Positions 52,255 through 61,020 of a stretch of DNA of 64,000 nt are shown in pieces. The position numbers were made by a program, and so were the translations under genes. The stretch is from an uncultured Parasphingopyxis sp. GTDB taxonomy: Bacteria > Pseudomonadota > Alphaproteobacteria > Sphingomonadales > Sphingomonadaceae. The stretch is from contig CAMYKP010000007.1 in assembly GCA_947259005.1 (NCBI GenBank), forward strand, positions 1-64,000, read 5' to 3'. How positions within the stretch are numbered: the stretch's first letter is position 1; each line of letters starts with the position of its first letter. Under the pieces are notes generated by a model that was given only the letters and a program-made list of their open reading frames with translations, ran no database searches and was not told the origin of the DNA.

Positions 52255-52452
52255 TCATCGTTTGAACAACTCGTCGGCAGCTTTGCGGTGGGTGACGGCG
52301 CCGTCCAGTTTCACTTTTACGCGGGAAATTTCGCCTTCAAGCGCCTCAATTCGCGTCTCCAGTTCCTCGACGGAATATGGGTCGAGATCCTCTTTGCACA
52401 ATAGCGTGAGAGGATCCCCGGGCGTTTTGGCGAAAAGTTCGTCCAAATCCAT
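52255..52452 (-). CDS. DUF1192 small protein
   Basis: The 65-residue protein starts MDLDELFAKTP and contains DLDPYSVEELETRIEALEGEISRVKVKLDGAVTHRKAADELF, the DUF1192 signature, with a clear heptad pattern suggesting a short coiled coil. The function is unknown; the family is confined to alphaproteobacteria and is often near redox or cell-envelope genes. The frame is open a long way upstream, but that region is antisense to the quinone oxidoreductase, so the ATG at 52452 is preferred. It is divergent from the oxidoreductase. Confidence 0.85.
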   Translation of the reverse strand: MDLDELFAKTPGDPLTLLCKEDLDPYSVEELETRIEALEGEISRVKVKLDGAVTHRKAADELFKR

Positions 52453-52527
52453 GACTCTAACGTTGACGCTCGACCCCCGGCTGTCAATAAGGCAGCGCGA
52501 TTTCGGGCGCATGGATGGGGGATATAT

Positions 52528-53526
52528 ATGGCCGTGGTGCCGGATCAAATGACCGCTATCGATATGGAGAATCCGGGCGGGCCAGAGGTTCTGCAGCCCG
52601 TAACGCGTCCTGTACCGCAACCGGGACCGGGCGAGGTGCTCGTGAAAGTGGCGGCGGCCGGCGTGAACCGGCCCGATATTGTGCAGCGCAAGGGCTTTTA
52701 TCCGCCGCCGCCCGGCGCGCCGACCATTCCCGGCCTGGAAATTTCCGGGGAGGTCGTTGGCCTGGGAGAGGGCGTTGATGATGCCGTGATGGGGCAGAAT
52801 ATCTGCGCACTGGTTTCCGGTGGCGGTTATGCCGAATATTGCACGGCGCCTGTCGTTCAGTGCCTGAGTGTTCCCGAAGCGCTGACAATGCAGGAAGCGG
52901 CGGCACTGCCCGAAACGCTTTTCACCGTCTGGCACAATCTGTTCGAACGCGCCTATGCCCGGCGGGGCGAGACCGTCCTTGTCCATGGCGGGACGAGCGG
53001 CATCGGATCGATGGCGATCATGCTGGGAAAGCTGTTCGACCTGACCGTTATCGTGACCTGCGGAAGCGACGAAAAATGCGATGCTGCAAAGGAAATCGGC
53101 GCAGCCCATGCCATCAACTATAAATCGCAGGATTTCGTCGAGGAAGTAAAGCGCATCACGGACGGCGAAGGCGTCGAGATAGTGATCGATATGGTCGCGG
53201 GAGACTATGTCGCGCGCAATCTCCAATGCCTGAAGGAAGACGGCCGACACGTGACCATCGCTGTTCAGGGCGGGATCGAAGCAACGATCAATATGGCGCA
53301 GGTGATGAGCAGGCGGCTGACTCTTACCGGTTCGACACTCCGCGCGCGTTCGGTCGAGTTCAAGGGCCTGTTGGCCGATGAGATCGAGCGCAACGCCTGG
53401 CCGTTCGTCGAAAAAGGCGAGTTGCGCCCGGTGATGGACCAGAGCTTTCCGCTCGCCGATGCCGCCGCCGCCCATAAGCGGATGGAAGCGGGCGCGCATA
53501 TCGGAAAGATCATTCTGGAAATCTGA
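52528..53526 (+). CDS. NAD(P)H-quinone oxidoreductase, PIG3-like
   Basis: The 332-residue medium-chain dehydrogenase/reductase has an early AAAGVNRPDIVQRKGFYPPPPGAPTIPGLEISGEV segment, which is the zinc-free quinone-reductase pattern. A Rossmann core follows (ETVLVHGGTSGIGSMAIMLGK and VIVTCGSDEKCDAAKEIGA) and a late MSRRLTLTGSTLRARSVEFK segment, matching the human PIG3/TP53I3-like branch. It should reduce quinones with NADPH. The start ATG at 52528 has the weak GGGGGATATAT leader; an internal ATG (MTAIDM) six codons in could also serve. Confidence 0.92.
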   Translation: MAVVPDQMTAIDMENPGGPEVLQPVTRPVPQPGPGEVLVKVAAAGVNRPDIVQRKGFYPPPPGAPTIPGLEISGEVVGLGEGVDDAVMGQNICALVSGGGYAEYCTAPVVQCLSVPEALTMQEAAALPETLFTVWHNLFERAYARRGETVLVHGGTSGIGSMAIMLGKLFDLTVIVTCGSDEKCDAAKEIGAAHAINYKSQDFVEEVKRITDGEGVEIVIDMVAGDYVARNLQCLKEDGRHVTIAVQGGIEATINMAQVMSRRLTLTGSTLRARSVEFKGLLADEIERNAWPFVEKGELRPVMDQSFPLADAAAAHKRMEAGAHIGKIILEI

Positions 53527-53693
53527 AGGCGAGTGCGGGTTGCGAACGCGCTTGGCCATATTCCCATTGAATCTTGACCGGGTACCCAGTTCGCGATTTT
53601 TTTGTGCAAAGCAGCAAAAAATGCGCCGACGTAGTTTAGCTGTAACAATGAATCGTCATAGGCTTCCAGGCGGAACAACCGACGAGGTTTGTC

Positions 53694-54560
53694 ATGGATG
53701 CGCCGCACGATTTTCTGAAAGATGCAGCAATATTCAATCTGTCGGACAAACGGGTTTCCGGGCCCGAGCCTGACCGGGAGCGCCAGCGTTATCGCACTAT
53801 CTGGGTGTCCGATATCCATCTCGGGACCAAGGGCTGCAACACCGAACTGCTGATCGATTTTCTCGACAATACCGACAGCGAGACCATGTATCTGGTCGGC
53901 GACATCATAGACGGCTGGCGAATGAAAAAACGCTTCTACTGGCCCGCCGAACATAATGACGTGATCTGGCGCGTCCTGAAACGGGCACGGCGCGATACGC
54001 GGATCGTGTATATCCCGGGCAATCATGACGAGATGTTCCGCCAGTTCACCGGCCTTGATTTCGGCAAGGTCGAGATCCGGCGCAAGGCGATTCATGAAAC
54101 GGCGGATGGCCGCCGGTTGCTGGTCATGCATGGTGACGAATTTGACGCGATCATGCTTTCGCATCGCTGGCTCGCCCATGTCGGTGACTATGCCTATGCG
54201 ACACTGATGGCGCTCAATCGCTGGGTCAACGCGCTGCGCAGGCGTTTCGGCATGCCCTATTGGTCGCTGTCCAAACACGCCAAGCACAAGGTGAAGAACG
54301 CGGTCGAATTCATTTCGAAATTCGAGGAAATCGTCGCCCAAGAAGCCGGAAAACGGGGTGTGGACGGGGTCGTGTGCGGCCATATCCATACGGCTGAAAT
54401 CCGCGATATCGAGGGCATCGAATATTATAATGACGGGGACTGGGTCGAAGGTTGCACGGCGCTTGTCGAGCATTTCGACGGTCGGATGGAGATACTCCAT
54501 TGGGCCGACGAGATCGCCGCACGAGAAACGGAGTCCGCCCAGATTTCTAAGGCGGCTTAG
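53694..54560 (+). CDS. LpxH-like metallophosphoesterase
   Basis: The 288-residue protein has the dimetal phosphoesterase motifs SDIHLGTKGC, GDIIDGW, GNHDE, MHGDEFD and GHIHTAE in order. A helical insert (about residues 150-220, RWLAHVGDYAYATLMALNRWVN) matches the UDP-2,3-diacylglucosamine diphosphatase family. Sphingomonads are known for glycosphingolipids in place of LPS, so the substrate may differ from that of E. coli LpxH. The gene is followed after 25 bases by a GT4 glycosyltransferase, a pairing that suggests a shared glycolipid pathway. Confidence 0.88.
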   Translation: MDAPHDFLKDAAIFNLSDKRVSGPEPDRERQRYRTIWVSDIHLGTKGCNTELLIDFLDNTDSETMYLVGDIIDGWRMKKRFYWPAEHNDVIWRVLKRARRDTRIVYIPGNHDEMFRQFTGLDFGKVEIRRKAIHETADGRRLLVMHGDEFDAIMLSHRWLAHVGDYAYATLMALNRWVNALRRRFGMPYWSLSKHAKHKVKNAVEFISKFEEIVAQEAGKRGVDGVVCGHIHTAEIRDIEGIEYYNDGDWVEGCTALVEHFDGRMEILHWADEIAARETESAQISKAA

Positions 54561-54585
54561 ATAGTTCAATCGAAAGGACGGGAAG

Positions 54586-55611
54586 ATGCGGATAGCGATT
54601 GTCACCGATGCCTGGACGCCTCAGGTCAATGGCGTGGTCCGAACGCTCCAGTCCGTCCGCCGCGAACTCGAAAAGATGGGGCATGAGGCGCATGTCTTCT
54701 CGCCCGATCAGTTCTATTCGGTCCCATGCCCGACCTATTCGGAGATCAAGCTGGCGCTGGTAACGGCGGAGCAGTTGGGAACGGCTCTGATGCGGGTGGC
54801 GCCCGATGCCATCCATATTGCCACCGAAGGTCCGTTGGGCTTTGCCGCACGGCGCTGGTGCCGGCGCAACGGATTTTCGTTTACGACCGCCTATCATACG
54901 AAATTCCCGGACTATGTGGCGAAGCGGACAAGGTTGCCCGCGGACTGGATCTGGCCGTTGATGCGCCGTTTCCATGCACCGTCTAGCGCCGTCCTGACCG
55001 CGACAGACTCGATCCGCCGTGAGTTGCGGGTGCACGGCATCACCCATGTTGCGCCATGGGGCAGGGGTGTCGATCTCGACAGTTTCTCACCGGATGCGCC
55101 TCCACACCCGGCCTATTCCAGCCTGACAGGACCGATCATGCTCTATGTCGGGCGCATTGCGATCGAGAAGAATATCGAGGCTTTCCTTGCGTGCAGCCAT
55201 CCGGGTTCGAAAGTGATCGTCGGCGACGGGCCTGCGCGAACGACGCTTGAACGGCGCTATCCGGACGTGCTTTTCTTGGGGGCGTTGTCCGGCCCTGCAT
55301 TGGCGGGCGCCTATGCCGGCGCCGATGTGTTCGTGTTTCCCAGCAGGACGGACACGTTCGGGCTCGTGATGATCGAGGCGCTCGCATCGGGAACGCCGGT
55401 GGCGGCCTATCCGGTGGCCGGGCCCCTGGATGTGGTCAACAGCGAGGTTGCCTGTCTCGATCCCGATCTCGATATCGCGATTGCCAGAGCACTGACCCGT
55501 GATCGAGCCATCTGTGCCAATTATGGTGCCTGTTTTACCTGGGAACGCAGCGCGCACGAATTTCTCAGCGCGCTTGTACCGATCACCCGTCAATTCGACA
55601 AAGCGGCCTGA
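54586..55611 (+). CDS. GT4-type glycosyltransferase
   Basis: The 341-residue GT-B enzyme starts MRIAIVTDAWTPQVNGVVRTLQSVRRELEKMGHEAHVFSP and has TAYHTKFPDYV, a phosphate-loop region with APWGRGVDLDSFSPD, and the donor motif VFPSRTDTFGLVMIEALASGTPVAAYPV. This pattern is seen in MgtA/MshA-like and diacylglycerol glucosyl- or mannosyltransferases. With the upstream metallophosphoesterase it probably builds a membrane glycolipid; the sugar and acceptor are unknown. A GAAAGGACGGG site precedes the ATG. Confidence 0.9.
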   Translation: MRIAIVTDAWTPQVNGVVRTLQSVRRELEKMGHEAHVFSPDQFYSVPCPTYSEIKLALVTAEQLGTALMRVAPDAIHIATEGPLGFAARRWCRRNGFSFTTAYHTKFPDYVAKRTRLPADWIWPLMRRFHAPSSAVLTATDSIRRELRVHGITHVAPWGRGVDLDSFSPDAPPHPAYSSLTGPIMLYVGRIAIEKNIEAFLACSHPGSKVIVGDGPARTTLERRYPDVLFLGALSGPALAGAYAGADVFVFPSRTDTFGLVMIEALASGTPVAAYPVAGPLDVVNSEVACLDPDLDIAIARALTRDRAICANYGACFTWERSAHEFLSALVPITRQFDKAA

Positions 55612-55686
55612 GGATCGCCGGTACCGGGCACGCGCAGCGCCGCTATTGCTCTTATCGCATCGCTCCCCTAAATAGATGCCATATTC

Positions 55687-55712
55687 GGCCGTCCCGTGAG
55701 GGGCGGCCCTTT
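55687..55712 (+). terminator. Hairpin with T-rich tail before trcR
   Basis: GGCCGTCCC (55687-55695) pairs with GGGGCGGCC (55700-55708), with one G-U pair, around GTGA, followed by CTTTTA. It could end the glycosyltransferase transcript or lie in the trcR leader, since trcR starts 19 bases later. Confidence 0.55.
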
Positions 55713-55730
55713 TATTATCCGGAGCCTATC

Positions 55731-56516
55731 ATGTCCCATCCCCTGATGCCGCACGCAACCGCCAGCTGGCTGGTCGACAATAGCGCGCTTACCTTTGAAC
55801 AGATCGCGGATTTTTGCGGTTTGCACATTCTCGAAGTGCAGGCGATCGCCGACGACACGGCTGCAACCAAACTCACAGGCCGCGATCCGATTGCTGCCCA
55901 TGAAGTGACGATGGAAGAAATCGAAAAGGCGCAGGCCGATCCCGAATATCGCATGGAAATGCTCAAAGGCCCGGAACAGGTTCGCCGGACCAAGGGACCG
56001 CGCTACACGCCGGTTTCAAAGCGTCAGGACAAGCCGGACGGCATTGCCTGGCTGCTCCGCAACCATCCCGAAATTTCGGATGCCCAGATCGGCAAGCTGA
56101 TTGGCACGACGCGGAACACCATCCATGCAATCCGGGATCGTACGCATTGGAATATCGTTGAGATCGTTCCCAAAGACCCGGTTACGCTGGGCCTGTGTTC
56201 GCAGCGCGAGCTGGATGCCGTGGTGACCAAGGCCGCGAAGAAAGCCGGCATCGAAGCACCGAAAGACGAAACGATGGAAGGCGATCGCGAAGCCCTGATC
56301 GAAGAGCTCCGCAATGAACGCCGCGTCGCTGCCGCTGAAGCCGAAGCAGCCTTGGCTGCGGAAGCCGCTGAAGCCGCTGGCGAAACGGTTGAGCCGGCTG
56401 CTGAGACGGAAGGCGAATCCACACCCGGCGGTTGGCCCGACATGCCCACCGATGATGCGCCTGCCAAACAACTTCCCGAGGGCGCAGAAGAGTTGTTCAG
56501 GAAGAAGGACGACTAA
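55731..56516 (+). CDS. trcR: Cell-cycle transcriptional regulator TrcR (DUF1013)
   Basis: The 261-residue protein opens PLMPHATASWLVDNSALTFEQIADFCGLHILEVQAIADD, the DUF1013 start. It has a central helix-turn-helix-like IAWLLRNHPEISDAQIGKLIGTTRNTIHAIRDRTHWN and a conserved DPVTLGLCSQRELDAVV. The C-terminal 90 residues are alanine- and glutamate-rich and probably disordered. DUF1013 proteins are called TrcR, regulators of cell-cycle transcription conserved across alphaproteobacteria. A GGAG site precedes the ATG. The repetitive tail is longer than the core requires and probably varies between species. Confidence 0.92.
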   Translation: MSHPLMPHATASWLVDNSALTFEQIADFCGLHILEVQAIADDTAATKLTGRDPIAAHEVTMEEIEKAQADPEYRMEMLKGPEQVRRTKGPRYTPVSKRQDKPDGIAWLLRNHPEISDAQIGKLIGTTRNTIHAIRDRTHWNIVEIVPKDPVTLGLCSQRELDAVVTKAAKKAGIEAPKDETMEGDREALIEELRNERRVAAAEAEAALAAEAAEAAGETVEPAAETEGESTPGGWPDMPTDDAPAKQLPEGAEELFRKKDD

Positions 56517-56528
56517 ATCGGGGCGATT

Positions 56529-56550
56529 TTACTGACAGAGCTGTCAGTAA
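56529..56550. promoter_or_regulatory. 10-bp perfect inverted repeat operator for fadD
   Basis: Arms TTACTGACAG (56529-56538) and CTGTCAGTAA (56541-56550) flank AG. The site abuts the fadD -35 element. This symmetry and size suit a TetR-family fatty-acid regulator (FadR/PsrA-like). Confidence 0.65.
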
Positions 56551-56551
56551 C

Positions 56552-56579
56552 TTGATATGTCGGAAAGCCTTGCTATAGG
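56552..56579 (+). promoter_or_regulatory. fadD promoter
   Basis: TTGATA (56552-56557) and TATAGG (56574-56579) are spaced by 16 bases. A start about seven bases on would fall at the fadD ATG (56586), so the transcript may be leaderless; AGGGCGG could alternatively serve as a ribosome site. Confidence 0.55.
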
Positions 56580-56585
56580 GCGGTT

Positions 56586-58253
56586 ATGGTTGAAATTCGG
56601 GACATCTGGCGCAAGAATTACAAGCATCCCGAACCGTGGGACCGGAGCTTTGCGCCACTCACCGTGCCGCAAATGTTTGCGAACAGCGCGGCGGCGCATC
56701 CGGATGCCTATCTCGCCGATTTCATGGGCCGGAAATACAGCTATGCCGATGTTCGCCTTGGCGTGAACCGCGTTGCACGCGGCTTGCAGAAGCTGGGCGT
56801 TAAAAAAGGCGACCGGGTGGGGATTTTTCTCCCCAATGTGCCGCATTATCTCGCTGCCTATTATGGCGCGATGAAAATGGGCGCGACGGTCGTCAATTTC
56901 TCGCCGCTCTATACCGTCGATGAGCTGTCTCATCAGGTCGAGGACTCGGGCACCAAGATTCTCTTCACCCTGTCGGCGAAAGCGTTGCTGCCGACGGCGC
57001 TCGACGTGCTCGATAATTCTTCGCTCGAAAAACTGATCGTCGGCAGTGTTGTCGAGGCACTGCCGCTTGCCAAGTCCCTCATGTTCCGCGTGTTCAAGGG
57101 AAGTGAGTCCGTCGATATACCCAAGCGTCGGGACGTCATCCCGTTCAGCGAGCTCGTCGATAACAAGGGCGATAGCGGCCGCGTACCGATCGATCCGCGC
57201 AAGGATATCGCGCTGATCCAATATACGGGCGGCACGACGGGCGTACCCAAAGGCGCGATGCTCACGCATCAGAACATCACCGCCAATGCGCGCCAGATAA
57301 ATGCTCTCGATCCCGAGCCGGAAGCCGAAGACCGGATCATGGGCGTGCTGCCATTCTTCCATGTTTTCGCCAATGCGACGGTTCTTAACCGCACCGTGCT
57401 GCGCGGCGGAGAGATCATCATGCTGCCGCGCTGGAACGCCGCGCAGGCACTAAAGGCGATTGAACGCACCAAGGCGACGGCGCTGCCCGGCGTGCCGACC
57501 ATGTATACCGCCCTGCTCGATCATCCGCAGACGGCGAAGACCGATTTCAGTTCCTTGCGGGTCTGCATTTCGGGCGGTGCGCCGCTGCCGGCCGAAATCA
57601 AGGCCAAGTTCGAGACGATGACGGGCGCCAAGCTGGTCGAGGGCTATGGCCTGACCGAAAGCTCGGGCGTTGTCTCCACCAACCCTTATGACGGCGAGAA
57701 CAAGACCGGGTCCATTGGCCAGCCTATCGCCGGGACGATCGTTAAGCTGGTCGACAAGGAAGATCCCAACGAGATGGCCCCGGAGGGGGAACCGGGCGAA
57801 ATCGTGATAGCCGGGCCGCAAATCATGTATGGCTATTGGAACCGGCCCGATGCCGACGACCAGATACTGTATGACGGTTTCCTGCGCACCGGCGATGTCG
57901 GCACGATAGACGAAGATGGCTATATCTTTATCGTTGATCGGCTGAAGGACATGATCGCGGTTTCCGGATTCAAGGTTTTCCCGAGTCAGCTCGAGGAAAT
58001 TCTCTACAAAAGCCCGGCGGTGAAAGAGGCACTCGTTATCGGTGTTCCTGATCCCTATACGGGCGAAAAGCCCAAGGCATTTGTGACGCTGAACATGGGT
58101 TCGGATGTTACCGGAGAGGCGCTGGCCGACTGGCTCAATCCGCAGCTTGGCAAGCATGAGCAGGTGGACGCGGTTGTCGTCCGGGACGAACTTCCGAAAA
58201 CAATGATCGGCAAGCTCGATCGCAAGGCCCTCAGGGCAGAAGAAGCGGCCTAG
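56586..58253 (+). CDS. fadD: Long-chain fatty acid--CoA ligase
   Basis: The 555-residue enzyme has the adenylate-forming motifs YTGGTTGVPKGAMLTHQN, EGYGLTESSGVV, the late YDGFLRTGDVG and DRLKDMIAVSGFKVFPSQLEE, and a conserved PKTMIGKLDRKALR with the catalytic lysine. It activates long-chain fatty acids to acyl-CoA for beta-oxidation. It lies directly behind a palindromic operator and its own promoter, which suggests fatty-acid-responsive control. Its stop overlaps the convergent OYE stop by three bases. Confidence 0.94.
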   Translation: MVEIRDIWRKNYKHPEPWDRSFAPLTVPQMFANSAAAHPDAYLADFMGRKYSYADVRLGVNRVARGLQKLGVKKGDRVGIFLPNVPHYLAAYYGAMKMGATVVNFSPLYTVDELSHQVEDSGTKILFTLSAKALLPTALDVLDNSSLEKLIVGSVVEALPLAKSLMFRVFKGSESVDIPKRRDVIPFSELVDNKGDSGRVPIDPRKDIALIQYTGGTTGVPKGAMLTHQNITANARQINALDPEPEAEDRIMGVLPFFHVFANATVLNRTVLRGGEIIMLPRWNAAQALKAIERTKATALPGVPTMYTALLDHPQTAKTDFSSLRVCISGGAPLPAEIKAKFETMTGAKLVEGYGLTESSGVVSTNPYDGENKTGSIGQPIAGTIVKLVDKEDPNEMAPEGEPGEIVIAGPQIMYGYWNRPDADDQILYDGFLRTGDVGTIDEDGYIFIVDRLKDMIAVSGFKVFPSQLEEILYKSPAVKEALVIGVPDPYTGEKPKAFVTLNMGSDVTGEALADWLNPQLGKHEQVDAVVVRDELPKTMIGKLDRKALRAEEAA

Positions 58254-59551
58254 GCTGAATCTTCGCTCCGTTCCTTCATCAGCTGTTTATGCGTCGCTTC
58301 GACTTCGCGGAACGCCGCGAATACGGAGCGTTTGGGAACAGTCTTGCCTGTGCGTCCCAGCGCATAGAGCTGGCTGTAGAACCAGTAAATCGTGGCGAAA
58401 CTGTCGATCGCCTTGACCATCTGAAAACGTTTTAGAAAGCCGAGCCATGAAGGAATGAGGGCGAGCCCGTCTTCCGGTGCCGGCAATTTTTCCAGTCCCG
58501 CGAAAAGCTGGTTCGCGGCATCCGGCATATGGCAGAAGGGGCGCCCGATACCGATTACATCGGCCGCACCGCTCTCAAGAGCATAGTCCATGGCAGCGCG
58601 GCTGCGAAAACCGCCGGTAACCATTAGCGGGACGGACACTTTCTCCTGCATCGCCAGAGCGAAATCGACGAAATAGGCTTCTCGCCGCGCGGTTGAAGGA
58701 GCGACATTCTGCGTCTCTTCGCTCTCTATTCCTTCGACTCCAAGCAGTTTCGGTTGTTCGTAATTGCCACCGGAAATTTCCAGCAGGTCGATACCCGCTT
58801 CGCCGAGCCACTGGGCGACCTGAAGGCTGTCTTCGAACTGAAAGCCGCCGCGCTGGAAATCTGCACTGTTGAGTTTCACGGACAGGGGGAAATCGTCGCC
58901 CACGGCATCGCGTACCGCTGTCACGGTTTCGAGCAGAAATCGTGCGCGGTTCTCCAGCGGACCGCCATAGATATCATCGCGCTGGTTGGCGCGCGGCGAA
59001 AGAAATGACGACAGCAGATAGCCATGGGCTGCGTGAATTTGCGCGCCGGTGAAACCGGCCTGCTTCACAGCACCGGCTGCGATTGCAAACCGATCGCGAA
59101 TATCGTGAATTTCGTCGATCGTCAGTGCTACGGGTTCGCCGAACTGGCCGCCGGGCAGGCCGAGTTTCACCGCCGATGGCGCCTTGGGGTGCGGGTTGAC
59201 CGCTGCCTGGGTCTGGCGTCCGGCGTGGCTGATCTGGGCCCAGAAATGGTTTCCGTTCCGCGTCGCGGCTTTTGCCAGCCGTTCAAGATGGGACGCCAGC
59301 TCTGCATTGGGCTCGCCCTGTATGACAATATTGCCGGGCCGTTCCAAATGATCGCGATCGACCTGGATATTGCCGGAAAGCAGCATGCCCGCGCCGCCGT
59401 CCGACCAGATGCCGTATAATCGCTCCAGTTCGTCGGTCGGTACACCGTCGGGGGTTGCCAATCCCTCTGTCATGGCCGCCTTGGCTATGCGGTTCGGCAG
59501 GACCGCGCCGCAGGGAAGGGTGAGGGGGGCGCTGAGCTCGGCGGTGCTCAT
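58250..59551 (-). CDS. NADH:flavin oxidoreductase (OYE-like)
   Basis: The 433-residue protein has an FMN-binding TIM barrel of the old-yellow-enzyme/2,4-dienoyl-CoA reductase type. Visible motifs are LPNRIAKAAMTEGLAT, FWAQISHAGRQTQ, IHAAHGYLLSSFLSPRANQRDDIYGGPLENR, SVKLNSADF, VPLMVTGGFRS and VIGIGRPF. It lacks the C-terminal FAD/NAD domains of FadH, so it is a single-domain flavin reductase. The gene begins within the stop codon of the upstream aldehyde dehydrogenase (overlap ATGA), so the two form an operon. The usual substrate cannot be inferred. Confidence 0.9.
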   Translation of the reverse strand: MSTAELSAPLTLPCGAVLPNRIAKAAMTEGLATPDGVPTDELERLYGIWSDGGAGMLLSGNIQVDRDHLERPGNIVIQGEPNAELASHLERLAKAATRNGNHFWAQISHAGRQTQAAVNPHPKAPSAVKLGLPGGQFGEPVALTIDEIHDIRDRFAIAAGAVKQAGFTGAQIHAAHGYLLSSFLSPRANQRDDIYGGPLENRARFLLETVTAVRDAVGDDFPLSVKLNSADFQRGGFQFEDSLQVAQWLGEAGIDLLEISGGNYEQPKLLGVEGIESEETQNVAPSTARREAYFVDFALAMQEKVSVPLMVTGGFRSRAAMDYALESGAADVIGIGRPFCHMPDAANQLFAGLEKLPAPEDGLALIPSWLGFLKRFQMVKAIDSFATIYWFYSQLYALGRTGKTVPKRSVFAAFREVEATHKQLMKERSEDSA

Positions 59552-60912
59552 TCAGGCAGCATCACATTCTTCAGGTTCATGAACTCGTGCAGCCCGTGCG
59601 ACCCAAGTTCCCGGCCATGGCCTGAGCGTTTGATACCCCCAAAGGGCGCATAGGGATCGGATGCCAGCATCTGGTTGATAGCCGTCATGCCCGCTTCAAT
59701 ATCGCGGATGAACCGTTCTTTTTCGCTTTCCAGGCCGGTCCAGGCGCTGGAACCGAGGCCGAAGGGAATATCGTTTGCGACCTCGATAGCTTCGTCGATA
59801 TCCTTGACCTTGAACACCATTGCTACCGGTCCGAAAAACTCCTCGCGTGCGATTGGCGCACCTGCGGGAATGTCGGTGAGTATGGCGGGCGTCATCCACG
59901 CTCCGGGCTTGTCCGGAATATCTCCGCCATAAAGCTTGGTGGCACCTTGCTGCACGGCCTTTTCAAGCTGTTCGGCAATTTCGTCGCGCGCACCCTCGCT
60001 CGACAATGGCCCCATCTCGGTTGTCTCATCCGTCGGGTCGCCGATCCTGATCGTCTTCACGCCCTCGACGAAAATCTCCATGAACTCATCATACACATCT
60101 TCATGGACGATCATCCGCTTGCCGCAGACGCAGCTTTGCCCGGCATTCTGGAGGCGAGCCGTAACGGCGGTTGTCGCAGCCTTTTTGATGTCAGCGCTCG
60201 GCATCACGATGAACGGATCCGAACCACCCAGTTCCAGCACGACCTTTTTAAGATTGAAGCCAGCGGCTTCCGCAACCTTCTGGCCTGCATATTCGCTACC
60301 GGTGATCGTTACCGCGACGATCCGGTCGTCGGCGATGATTCCGGCGACTTTCGACGAGCTGATATGGAGGTTCTGGAACAGGCCTTCCGGTCCGCCAGCA
60401 TCAAGCACGATTTGTTCCAGCGCAGCAGCACATCCGGGAGTGGAGCTGGCATGTTTGAGCAGGCCGACATTCCCGGCCATGATCGTCGGTGCCATGAAGC
60501 GCACGACCTGCCAGAACGGATAGTTCCAGGGCATGACGGCGAGAACCGGTCCGTAGGGAAGCCAGCGCGATACGGAGCGACCATTAACCAGTTTCTGTTC
60601 GACCGGAGCAAGCATGGCGGGGCCATTTTTCGCATAGAAGCGAAAGGCCTTTTCGCATTTGTCCATTTCGGCGAGCGCTTGCTTGACGGGCTTGCCCATT
60701 TCCTTGGTGACGATGGTAGCGAGCGCCTCGCGCTGAGCCGCGAACTGATCGGCAATTTTCGTCAGGAGGTCCGTGCGCGTCTGATAGTCGGTATTGCGCC
60801 ATTGGCGAAAAGTTTCGGCGGATTTGGCCAGCTTTGCTTCGATCTGGTCGTCATTCAATGCGGGGAAGGTCTCGCCTTCTTCTCCAGTGGCCGGATTGAC
60901 TTGCGTAGGCAT
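59548..60912 (-). CDS. NAD(P)-dependent succinate-semialdehyde-type aldehyde dehydrogenase
   Basis: The 454-residue enzyme has VMPWNYPFWQV, the cofactor-binding ITGSEYAGQKVAEAAG, the general-base glutamate in VVLELGGSDPF and the catalytic cysteine in NAGQSCVCGKRM, with REEFFGPVAMVF near the end. These are ALDH-superfamily hallmarks closest to the GabD/Sad branch. The second cysteine right after the nucleophile (CVC) is uncommon and may affect redox sensitivity. The ATG at 60912 was chosen over a much longer open frame whose upstream part is antisense to ispA and xseB. It is cotranscribed with OYE. Confidence 0.92.
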   Translation of the reverse strand: MPTQVNPATGEEGETFPALNDDQIEAKLAKSAETFRQWRNTDYQTRTDLLTKIADQFAAQREALATIVTKEMGKPVKQALAEMDKCEKAFRFYAKNGPAMLAPVEQKLVNGRSVSRWLPYGPVLAVMPWNYPFWQVVRFMAPTIMAGNVGLLKHASSTPGCAAALEQIVLDAGGPEGLFQNLHISSSKVAGIIADDRIVAVTITGSEYAGQKVAEAAGFNLKKVVLELGGSDPFIVMPSADIKKAATTAVTARLQNAGQSCVCGKRMIVHEDVYDEFMEIFVEGVKTIRIGDPTDETTEMGPLSSEGARDEIAEQLEKAVQQGATKLYGGDIPDKPGAWMTPAILTDIPAGAPIAREEFFGPVAMVFKVKDIDEAIEVANDIPFGLGSSAWTGLESEKERFIRDIEAGMTAINQMLASDPYAPFGGIKRSGHGRELGSHGLHEFMNLKNVMLPE

Positions 60913-61020
60913 GATTTTCTTTCCCCCGATTTTGGCAGTTGGTGCACTGGACCCTGCGAATCTCATATAGCGTGAGGCTCTTGCTTGACCATAGCTTGGT
61001 CGCTCGCCCATAGCGACAGC

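Noticed and set aside
53630-53660. Pho-box-like CTGTAAC...CGTCATA upstream of the LpxH-like gene
   Set aside because: The half-sites are spaced by seven bases, not four, and the context gives no phosphate link.
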